From an uncultured Lachnospiraceae bacterium (GTDB lineage: Bacteria; Bacillota; Clostridia; Lachnospirales; Lachnospiraceae), in contig CABUAW010000088.1 of assembly GCA_902489645.1 (NCBI GenBank), positions 1-7,738 of the forward strand: a DNA stretch of 7,738 bases. Direction: 5' to 3'. Of the stretch, positions 1 through 6,217 are shown in pieces; the first letter of the stretch is position 1, and every line of letters starts with the position of its first letter. The position numbers and the translations under genes were made by a program. The notes below the pieces were generated by a model. That model saw only the letters and a list, made by a program, of their open reading frames with translations. It was not told the origin of the DNA and ran no database searches.

Positions 1-789
1 AATCCGGGAACCCTGGTTGCGGCAAATGAGGCCGGCGCAGATGTGGTTTATAAGGTCGGCGGCGCTCAGGCCATTGCGGCTTTGGCTTTTGGTACGGAGT
101 CCATTCCGAAAGTGGATAAGATTGTAGGACCGGGAAACATTTTTGTCGCTCTGGCCAAAAAAGCGGTTTACGGCTATGTGAGCATCGATTCCATTGCCGG
201 ACCGAGTGAAATTTTGGTCATTGCCGATGAGACGGCCAATCCGCGTTATGTGGCGGCGGACCTGCTTTCACAGGCCGAGCATGACGAACTGGCGTCGGCG
301 ATTCTTGTGACGACCAGCGAAACGTTGGCGGATGCGGTTTCCGCAGAGGTGGATGGCTTTGTCGAACAGCTTTCACGTAAAGCCATTTTGGAGAAATCTC
401 TGGATAATTATGGCTATATTTTAATTGCGGAGGATTTAAACGGCGCGGTGGACATCGCCAATGCCATTGCCTCAGAACATTTGGAAATTGTCACAAAAAA
501 TCCATTTGAAGTCATGACGCAGATTAAAAATGCGGGCGCTATTTTCCTTGGAGAATACAGCTCGGAGCCTTTGGGGGATTATTTTGCCGGACCAAACCAT
601 GTCCTCCCGACCAATGGCACAGCAAAGTTCTTCTCGCCACTGAGTGTGGATGACTTTATTAAAAAATCAAGTATCATCTATTATTCCAGACAGGCTCTTG
701 AGCCGGTAAAAGATGATATTATCAAATTTGCCGAATCCGAATCACTGACGGCCCATGCCAATTCCATACGGGTTCGGTTTGAAAAATAA
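1..789 (+). CDS. hisD: Histidinol dehydrogenase, C-terminal part (5' end outside window)
   Basis: This gene catalyses the last two steps of histidine synthesis, the NAD-dependent oxidation of L-histidinol to L-histidine in the cytoplasm. The reading frame is open from base 1, so the gene enters from the left; 262 codons of a protein that is usually about 430 residues are present. Visible hallmarks, counted from the first codon in the window, are SQAEHDE (Gln91 and His94, zinc ligands in the family), ASEHLEI (Glu159-His160, the catalytic acid/base pair), GDYFAGPNHVLPT (Asp193, zinc ligand) and SLTAHAN (His252, last zinc ligand). All key residues of the part seen are intact, so it should be active. 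It ends 28 bases before hisB with no terminator between, consistent with one operon. A Met codon does not mark the start; an internal GTG at base 43 is only part of the frame. Confidence 0.97.
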   Translation, partial: NPGTLVAANEAGADVVYKVGGAQAIAALAFGTESIPKVDKIVGPGNIFVALAKKAVYGYVSIDSIAGPSEILVIADETANPRYVAADLLSQAEHDELASAILVTTSETLADAVSAEVDGFVEQLSRKAILEKSLDNYGYILIAEDLNGAVDIANAIASEHLEIVTKNPFEVMTQIKNAGAIFLGEYSSEPLGDYFAGPNHVLPTNGTAKFFSPLSVDDFIKKSSIIYYSRQALEPVKDDIIKFAESESLTAHANSIRVRFEK

Positions 790-817
790 GAGATAAACAT
801 TTAAGGAGGTAGGGCGG

Positions 818-1408
818 ATGGATATCCGTAAAGCACACGTTTCCAGAAAAACAAGTGAAACCGATATTGAGGTCAGTATATGTCTTGATGGCACCGGAAA
901 ATGTGAGGCAGATACGGGCATTGGATTTTTTGACCATATGCTGAACAGCTTTGCACGTCACGGTTTGTTTGACCTTTCCGTAAGGGTACGGGGAGACCTT
1001 TATGTGGACAGTCATCACACCATTGAGGATACGGGCATTGTTTTGGGCGAAGCTATAAAAAAAGCGCTGGGGGATAAAAAGGGTATCCGGCGGTTTGGAT
1101 ATTTTATATTGCCGATGGATGAGACACTTGTTCTTGCGTCTTTGGATTTATCCGGCAGGCCTTATCTTAATTTTCAACTGCCGCTGACAGTGGAAAGGGT
1201 AGGTACGATGGACACCGAGATGGTTCGGGAATTTTTCTATGCCATATCCTATAGCTGCGGCATGAATTTACATTTGAAATTGATGGATGGCGCAAATAAC
1301 CATCATATTATTGAAGCGGCCTTTAAGGCCTTTGCAAAAGCGCTGGACGCGGCTGTTTCTTACGACCCGCGGATTAAAGATGTTTTATCAACGAAAGGTT
1401 CTCTGTAA
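818..1408 (+). CDS. hisB: Imidazoleglycerol-phosphate dehydratase
   Basis: The enzyme converts imidazole glycerol phosphate to imidazole acetol phosphate, a metal-dependent dehydration in histidine synthesis. At 196 residues it has the normal length of the monofunctional bacterial HisB without the fused phosphatase. The duplicated fold is visible in its paired His-rich motifs: GIGFFDHML (residues 34-42) and HHTIED (66-71) in the first half, and NHHIIEAAFKAFAKAL (161-176) in the second; these carry the Mn-binding His and Glu residues. The DLSGRPYL motif (110-117) and the C-terminal STKGSL are also typical. The start is set by an AAGGAGGT sequence at 803-810, seven bases before ATG. It lies 28 bases after hisD and 18 bases before the HisA-like gene, so it is almost certainly co-transcribed. 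Nothing unusual is seen. Confidence 0.97.
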   Translation: MDIRKAHVSRKTSETDIEVSICLDGTGKCEADTGIGFFDHMLNSFARHGLFDLSVRVRGDLYVDSHHTIEDTGIVLGEAIKKALGDKKGIRRFGYFILPMDETLVLASLDLSGRPYLNFQLPLTVERVGTMDTEMVREFFYAISYSCGMNLHLKLMDGANNHHIIEAAFKAFAKALDAAVSYDPRIKDVLSTKGSL

Positions 1409-1426
1409 ATTGAAGAAGGTGGTTTT

Positions 1427-2077
1427 ATGCAGTTATACGCAGGTATTCACATTTCAGACGGAAAGTCTGTCAACCCGAATGATTTACATTATCTGAGAGA
1501 TAATATTTTGACTTTGGACCCGGTAAAACTCGCGCTGCATTGGCAGGAAATGGGAGCTACCTATCTCCACATCATCGATTTGGATGCTGCGGCTATGGGT
1601 TATCCGGTCAATGAAGAAACCATTAAGGACATTTTAGATGTGGTACATATTCCGGTGCAATATGGCGGCGGGCTCCGTTCCATCAAAGATATTGATTCTT
1701 TTCTGAATATGGGTGTTTCACGGGTAATTATCAGCACTCAGGCGATATATAGTCCGAATTTCTTAAAGGAGGCTCTCCAGATTTTTGGTGCGGAGAGGAT
1801 TCTTGTGGGCATCGATGCGGATAAAGGGATGGTGGCCGTTGAGGGCCGGGCAAAAATCAGCAATTTTAATTCTCTGACCCTGGCCCAGCATGTGGAACAG
1901 CTTGGCGTGCGCACCGTTGTGTACACGGATGTTGTGTGCGCCAATCAGGTGAAAGGGCCGGATATCATAAATACAAAAGAATTAATTGACCACACCCATC
2001 TGGATGTTATATATTCGGGCGGCGTGGCCTCCCTTCAGGATTTAAGAAATATTCGTAATGCGGGGTACATGGCGTGA
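1427..2077 (+). CDS. HisA-like barrel protein, catalytic residues replaced, interrupted by a frame change
   Basis: The protein clearly belongs to the HisA family (ProFAR isomerase, an eightfold beta-alpha barrel). Matches run along its length: a DGK step at 11-13, DPVKLALHW (31-39), the phosphate-binding QYGGGLRS (78-85), VGIDADKG (127-134) and YSGGVASLQDL (196-206). However, the first catalytic Asp (the D of PAIDL in normal HisA) is His8 here, and the second (the D of the RDGT motif) is Ala172, within TDVVCANQVKG. The conserved Arg after GKxV is Asn16. The frame stops at TGA 2075-2077 after 216 residues, while HisA is usually about 240; the missing last barrel segment is encoded in another frame from 2071 on. 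The start has AAGGTGG at 1416-1422. Isomerase activity is unlikely; a non-catalytic role or a decaying gene are both possible. It is normally annotated hisA by similarity. Confidence 0.85.
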   Translation: MQLYAGIHISDGKSVNPNDLHYLRDNILTLDPVKLALHWQEMGATYLHIIDLDAAAMGYPVNEETIKDILDVVHIPVQYGGGLRSIKDIDSFLNMGVSRVIISTQAIYSPNFLKEALQIFGAERILVGIDADKGMVAVEGRAKISNFNSLTLAQHVEQLGVRTVVYTDVVCANQVKGPDIINTKELIDHTHLDVIYSGGVASLQDLRNIRNAGYMA

Positions 2078-2160
2078 TGATTGGCGCCGCATTATATACA
2101 AATAAAATCAAATTAAAAGAAGCGGTAATGCTTTATGAACGAGGTGGACAAGTTGAGTGA
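2077..2160 (+). other. Out-of-frame C-terminal segment of the HisA-like protein (possible reinitiated small ORF)
   Basis: In the -1 frame relative to the HisA-like gene, the bases just after its stop encode GVMIGAALYTNKIKLKEAV and a further ten residues, ending at TGA 2158-2160. GVxIGxALY is the conserved phosphate-binding and final helix segment of HisA, so this is the missing end of the barrel. One extra G at about 2071-2073 would join it to the upstream frame and give a normal 244-residue protein. As the sequence stands, the upstream TGA (2075-2077) overlaps an ATG (2077-2079) as TGATG, a layout that can allow termination-reinitiation and would yield a 27-residue peptide. No slippery heptamer for programmed frameshifting is visible. 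The alternatives are a real one-base deletion, a sequencing error, or a split gene. Confidence 0.75.
2141..2147 (+). promoter_or_regulatory. Ribosome binding site that supports a TTG start for hisIE
   Basis: GAGGTGG lies five bases upstream of an in-frame TTG at 2153-2155. The in-frame ATG at 2135, six codons earlier, has no good Shine-Dalgarno sequence before it (AGCGGTAATGCTTT). Starting at TTG also places the residues in register with the HisF family: family M-L-x-K-R-I-I-P-C-L-D aligns with (M)SDKQIISCMR without a gap. Confidence 0.65.
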
Positions 2161-3397
2161 TAAACAAATCATAAGCTGTATGCGCTTAGACAAAGAGGCT
2201 GTGACGGCGGAGCATATTATCCATATGGAAAATATCGGAGCCGACGGCGTTCTTTTAATCGATGATTCTATGCCGGTGGATGAAGAGCGGCTGATTAAAT
2301 TAATCAAAGCCGTCGGCGAAAAATCGGATATACCGCTGCTGGTCAAACGTCATTATCAGCGGCTTGAGGATGTAAAAAAGATTCTTTACGCAGGCGATAC
2401 CCGGGCAGTGATGGATGTGGTATCCGCAGCGGATTTTCATTTGATGGTGGAGGTCAGCGAGCGGTTTGGAAAGGATAAGATTCTGGCCTGGATACCTGAA
2501 AGCCAGCCGGTGACAGATGCTCTGGCCGGCGCTGTGTGTCAAAACGGCGCCAGTGCCTGTGTCGTTGAAAATAAGGACGCGGAGCTTTTTGAAACTTACC
2601 ATCTTCCGGTACTTCCGGTACGAAGTCTGACGGATGCGGAAGAAATTGCAAAGGTATTGAAGGCGGACGGCGTCTGCGGCATTATTTCTGAAAAATTCCA
2701 TTCGGAGGATGTGGATTTAATGCGCTTAAAATACGAGTTGGGCGCTCTGGGTATCGCTACAAATCGTTTTGAAAGCCAGATTCCGTTCAGTGAATTTAAG
2801 TTAAACAGTGACGGCCTTATTCCTGTGGTTACCCAGGAATATAAGACGGGTAAGGTCCTCATGGTGGCCTACATGAATGAGGAGGCGTTTAATGAAACTA
2901 TCCGCAGCGGACGGATGACTTACTGGAGCCGGAGCCGTCAGGAGCTTTGGAAAAAAGGCGATACGTCCGGCCATTATCAATATGTAAAGTCGCTGGATAT
3001 TGACTGTGATAAAGATACAATTCTGGCAAAAGTCGTTCAGATTGGCGCGGCCTGCCATACGGGCAATGAAAGCTGCTTTTTCACAAATCTGGTATCCAAA
3101 TCCTATGATTCGACCAATCCGATGACGATTTTTGATGAAGTAATGGCTACCATCCTTCACCGGAAAGAGAATCCGAAGGAGGGCTCTTATACGAATTATC
3201 TTTTCGATAAGGGCATTGATAAGATTCTGAAAAAAGTCGGAGAAGAAGCGACGGAAATCGTTATTGCCGCAAAGAATCCGGACAGTGATGAGCTGAAATA
3301 TGAGATTTGTGATTTCCTTTATCATATGATGGTGCTTATGGCAGAACGGGGAGTTACCTGGAAAGAAATTACAAAAGAACTGGCCGGCCGGCATTAA
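2153..3397 (+). CDS. hisIE: Bifunctional phosphoribosyl-AMP cyclohydrolase / phosphoribosyl-ATP pyrophosphatase with an N-terminal degenerate HisF-like barrel
   Basis: HisE and HisI carry out steps two and three of histidine synthesis, PR-ATP to PR-AMP to ProFAR. Counting from the TTG start (414 residues; an ATG at 2135 would add six), residues 1 to about 205 resemble HisF, 210-320 are HisI and 325-414 are HisE. HisI is intact: WKKGDTSGH (266-274), DCDKD (284-288), ACHTG (300-304) and SCFF (307-310), with zinc-type Cys285, Cys301 and Cys308. HisE is intact: EGSYTNYLF, KKVGEEATE (360-368), then E384 and D387 for metal binding. The N-terminal barrel is not intact: Arg11 replaces the first catalytic Asp, Pro115 lies where the second is expected, KRHY (65-68) replaces the GGGI phosphate loop, and PVRS replaces SGGA. 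It is also about 45 residues shorter than HisF. The gene start overlaps the out-of-frame HisA tail by eight bases. HisIE activity is near certain; the barrel's role is unknown. Confidence 0.93.
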   Translation: MSDKQIISCMRLDKEAVTAEHIIHMENIGADGVLLIDDSMPVDEERLIKLIKAVGEKSDIPLLVKRHYQRLEDVKKILYAGDTRAVMDVVSAADFHLMVEVSERFGKDKILAWIPESQPVTDALAGAVCQNGASACVVENKDAELFETYHLPVLPVRSLTDAEEIAKVLKADGVCGIISEKFHSEDVDLMRLKYELGALGIATNRFESQIPFSEFKLNSDGLIPVVTQEYKTGKVLMVAYMNEEAFNETIRSGRMTYWSRSRQELWKKGDTSGHYQYVKSLDIDCDKDTILAKVVQIGAACHTGNESCFFTNLVSKSYDSTNPMTIFDEVMATILHRKENPKEGSYTNYLFDKGIDKILKKVGEEATEIVIAAKNPDSDELKYEICDFLYHMMVLMAERGVTWKEITKELAGRH

Positions 3398-3414
3398 AAA
3401 AGCGAGAAATACTA

Positions 3415-3443
3415 TTTACAAAGAATCTAAATAATTTTATAAT
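3415..3443 (+). promoter_or_regulatory. Sigma-A type promoter, likely for alaS
   Basis: A TTTACA box at 3415-3420 and a perfect TATAAT box at 3438-3443 are separated by exactly 17 bases. This is one mismatch from the ideal housekeeping promoter. It lies 18 bases after the hisIE stop, and the predicted start of transcription is about 3449-3451. It would give alaS its own transcript, independent of the his operon. No T-box motif (AGGGTGGNACCGCG type) is present in the leader. Confidence 0.8.
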
Positions 3444-3444
3444 A

Positions 3445-3482
3445 GAAAACTGGCAGAGTTTATTTTTGCTGGTTTTCTTTTT
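3445..3482 (+). terminator. Probable rho-independent terminator of the his operon
   Basis: The arm GAAAACTGGCAG (3445-3456) pairs with TTGCTGGTTTTC (3466-3477) over 12 positions, three of them G-U pairs, around a nine-base loop, and is followed by TTTTT (3478-3482). It starts 48 bases after the hisIE stop. The stem is AU-rich at its base, so termination may be partial. The predicted alaS start of transcription lies within the 5' arm, so alaS transcripts would lack roughly the first five pairs. Confidence 0.55.
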
Positions 3483-3503
3483 GCTGTCATGCGGCTGCAA
3501 AAG
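3478..3503 (+). other. Possible hairpin in the alaS leader
   Basis: TTTTTGC (3478-3484) can pair with GCAAAAG (3497-3503), with one G-U pair, and a short inner stem may extend it after one mismatch. It uses the T tract of the preceding terminator as its 5' arm. It lies 42 bases before the alaS ribosome binding site and does not cover it. A function is not shown; it may be chance. Confidence 0.3.
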
Positions 3504-3560
3504 AACGGCGGAATTTTTCTAAGCGAATCAAAGAATTGAATATACAGGAGGCTGAAACAG

Positions 3561-6203
3561 GTGAGAAAACAATATGGTTTGAATGAATTGAGAAGTATGT
3601 TTCTCAATTTCTTCGAGAGTAAGGGACATTTAAAGATGAACAGTTTTTCTTTAATCCCTCATAATGATAACAGTTTATTATTAATTAATTCGGGTATGGC
3701 TCCGTTAAAGCCTTATTTTACCCGTCAGGAGATTCCTCCGCGCTACCGGGTAACAACCTGTCAGAAATGTATCCGTACCGGAGATATTGAAAATGTTGGT
3801 AAGACAGACCGTCACGGCACCTTTTTTGAAATGCTCGGTAATTTTTCCTTTGGCGATTATTTCAAGCACGAAGCAATTGCCTGGTCCTGGGAATTTTTAA
3901 CGCAGGTTGTCGGTCTTGAAGAAGACCGTCTCTATCCGTCGGTTTATCTGGATGATGACGAAGCCTTTGACATCTGGAATAAAGAAATCGGTATTGCTCC
4001 GGAGCGCATTTTCCGCTTCGGTAAAGAGGATAACTTCTGGGAACATGGCGCCGGACCTTGCGGACCATGTTCTGAAATTTACTATGACCGCGGCGAAAAA
4101 TACGGTTGTGGTAAACCGGGATGTACGGTAGGCTGCGACTGCGACCGTTACATGGAAATCTGGAATAACGTATTTACCCAGTTTAACAATGACGGACACG
4201 GGAATTATTCCACACTGGAATATAAAAATATTGATACAGGTATGGGACTGGAACGTCTGGCTTCGGTCGTTCAGGATGTGGATTCCATCTTTGATGTGGA
4301 CACATTGAAGGCGCTTCGTGAAGAAGTATGCCGTTTGGCGAACTGTACCTATAAAGAAGATGCGGACAAAGATGTTTCTATCCGTCTGATTACGGACCAC
4401 ATTCGTTCCGTGACCTTTATGGTTTCTGATGGTATTATGCCGTCCAATGAGGGCCGGGGATATGTTCTTCGCCGTCTGCTGCGCCGGGCGGCCAGACACG
4501 GACGCCTTCTCGGAATCAAAGGGAATTTCCTTTCCGGTTTGAGCCGCAAGGTGATTGAAGTATCCAAAGACGGTTATCCGGAACTGGAAGAACGTCAGGA
4601 ATTTATTACCCGGGTAATTACCGAAGAAGAAGAGAAATTTAACAAGACGATAGACCAGGGACTTACGATTCTGGCAGAGATGAAAGAGACGCTCATTGCG
4701 AAAGGCGAAAAGGTTCTTTTCGGTGACGATGCTTTTAAATTATATGATACCTATGGTTTCCCGATGGACCTGACGGAAGAGATTCTTGAAGAAGACGGTA
4801 TCACCATCGACGAGGAAGGCTTCCAGGCGGCCATGACCGAACAGAAGGAAAAGGCCCGTAAAGCCCGTAAGACAACCAACTACATGGGCGCCGATGTGAC
4901 CGTCTACCAGTCCATTGACGCGGCGGTTACTTCGGAATTTGTCGGCTATGATTATCTGACCTGCGAATCGCCTATTACAGTGCTGACGACGGAGAGCGAA
5001 GTCGTTGAAGCCCTCGTTGACGGGCAGCAGGGGACAATTTTCACCGAACAGACGCCGTTCTATGCGACAAGCGGCGGCCAGGAAGGCGATAACGGAAGGA
5101 TAACTATTGGAGACAGTGTCTTTGAAGTAAAAGATACAATCAAATTGCAGGGCGGCAAGATTGGCCATGTGGGCATTGTTACGGCCGGCATGTTTAAGGT
5201 GGGCGACAGAGTCACTTTGGCTGTCAATGAGGCAAAACGGAATGCGACGCGCAAGAACCACAGCGCAACCCATCTGCTCCAGAAGGCGCTTAAAATTGTC
5301 CTCGGCAATCATGTAGAGCAGGCCGGTTCCAGCAATAATGATAAGCATCTCCGTTTTGACTTTACGCATTTTTCAGCTATGACGCCGGAAGAAATCAAAC
5401 GGGTCGAGGATATCGTCAATGAGGAAATCAGTGCGGGACTCCCTGTCCTCACAAAGGTTATGAATATTGAGGATGCCAAAAAGACAGGCGCTATGGCATT
5501 ATTCGGAGAAAAATACGGGGATAATGTCCGGGTGGTTTCCATGGGCGAATTTTCCAAGGAGCTGTGCGGCGGTACCCATGTTGCCAATACAGCAAATATT
5601 TCACTTTTCAAAATTGTTTCCGAAGCGGGCGTTGCGGCCGGTGTGCGCCGTATTGAAGCGCTGACAGGCCAGGGCGTTATCGAATACTACAATAAAGTGG
5701 AGGGAGAGCTTGCTGCCGCTGTGGCCGCAGCGAAATGTGAACCTTCCCAGCTTGTAAAACGTATTGAAGCGCTCCAGGAGGAAATTAAGGAATTACACCG
5801 TGAAAACGATAAACTGAAAAACCAGATGGCAAAAGACGCCATGGGCGACGTTATGGACAAGGTTGTTGAAGTGGGCGGAGTGAAGCTTCTGGCTGTGAAG
5901 CTGGATAATGTAGATATGAACGGCCTGCGTAATCTGGGCGACCAGTTGAAAGCAAAACTGGGCGACGGCGTCATTGCCCTGGCCTCTGCTGTAGACGGCA
6001 AGGTCAATCTGATTACGATGGCTACCGATGGCGCTATGCAAAAGGGCGCTCATGCCGGAAATATGATTAAGGCCATTGCCAAGCATGTTGGCGGCGGCGG
6101 CGGCGGACGTCCGAATATGGCCCAGGCCGGAGGAAAGAATCCGGAGGGTATCGACGCTGCACTGGAGGATGCGAAGAACGTCCTTGAATCCCAGATTCAC
6201 TAA
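3561..6203 (+). CDS. alaS: Alanyl-tRNA synthetase
   Basis: AlaRS attaches alanine to tRNA-Ala and clears mischarged Ser- and Gly-tRNA. The 880 residues match the usual bacterial length. The start is GTG, with AGGAGG at 3546-3551, nine bases upstream. The class II catalytic domain covers about 1-250: NSGMAPLKPYF (43-53), TGDIENVGKTDRHGTFFEML (73-92) and DTGMGLERL (225-233). The tRNA-recognition helical region runs to about 460 (GRGYVLRRLLRRAARHGR near 298-315). SGGQEGD (504-510) leads into the editing domain, whose zinc motifs HSATH (567-571) and CGGTH (669-673) are both complete. A coiled coil follows at about 715-760, then the C-Ala domain with a six-Gly run and RPNMAQAGGK (844-859). Cys pairs at 67/70 and 167/170 and the cluster 183/188/192/194 are the form common in Clostridia. 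Transcription is likely from the promoter at 3415-3443. Confidence 0.98.
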   Translation: MRKQYGLNELRSMFLNFFESKGHLKMNSFSLIPHNDNSLLLINSGMAPLKPYFTRQEIPPRYRVTTCQKCIRTGDIENVGKTDRHGTFFEMLGNFSFGDYFKHEAIAWSWEFLTQVVGLEEDRLYPSVYLDDDEAFDIWNKEIGIAPERIFRFGKEDNFWEHGAGPCGPCSEIYYDRGEKYGCGKPGCTVGCDCDRYMEIWNNVFTQFNNDGHGNYSTLEYKNIDTGMGLERLASVVQDVDSIFDVDTLKALREEVCRLANCTYKEDADKDVSIRLITDHIRSVTFMVSDGIMPSNEGRGYVLRRLLRRAARHGRLLGIKGNFLSGLSRKVIEVSKDGYPELEERQEFITRVITEEEEKFNKTIDQGLTILAEMKETLIAKGEKVLFGDDAFKLYDTYGFPMDLTEEILEEDGITIDEEGFQAAMTEQKEKARKARKTTNYMGADVTVYQSIDAAVTSEFVGYDYLTCESPITVLTTESEVVEALVDGQQGTIFTEQTPFYATSGGQEGDNGRITIGDSVFEVKDTIKLQGGKIGHVGIVTAGMFKVGDRVTLAVNEAKRNATRKNHSATHLLQKALKIVLGNHVEQAGSSNNDKHLRFDFTHFSAMTPEEIKRVEDIVNEEISAGLPVLTKVMNIEDAKKTGAMALFGEKYGDNVRVVSMGEFSKELCGGTHVANTANISLFKIVSEAGVAAGVRRIEALTGQGVIEYYNKVEGELAAAVAAAKCEPSQLVKRIEALQEEIKELHRENDKLKNQMAKDAMGDVMDKVVEVGGVKLLAVKLDNVDMNGLRNLGDQLKAKLGDGVIALASAVDGKVNLITMATDGAMQKGAHAGNMIKAIAKHVGGGGGGRPNMAQAGGKNPEGIDAALEDAKNVLESQIH

Positions 6204-6217
6204 ATCGGAGAAAAGAT

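Noticed and set aside
2603..2621. Tandem CTTCCGGTA repeat in hisIE
   Set aside because: Only two 9-base copies, in frame, encoding LPVLPV of a beta strand; probably chance.
3381..3392. GGCCGGCC palindrome at the end of hisIE as a regulatory site
   Set aside because: It lies within the codons for the conserved C-terminal LAGRH and is explained by GC-rich Ala-Gly-Arg codons.
3398..3560. T-box riboswitch before alaS
   Set aside because: Although T-boxes often control synthetase genes in Firmicutes, the gap is too short and no T-box sequence or specifier stem is visible.
4101..4145. Cys-rich stretch in AlaRS (residues 181-195) as a novel insertion
   Set aside because: The GCGKPGCTVGCDCDRY form is common in clostridial AlaRS, so it is not new here.
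4740..5369. Long open frame on the - strand inside alaS (209 codons), and similar ones at 3897-4499 and 2801-3394
   Set aside because: They lie opposite well-recognised genes, show no family resemblance, and lack convincing ribosome binding sites; they are antisense shadows of biased codon use.
6090..6107. GGC trinucleotide run in alaS
   Set aside because: It encodes the conserved glycine run of the C-Ala domain, so it is explained by the protein; it is at most slightly prone to slippage.
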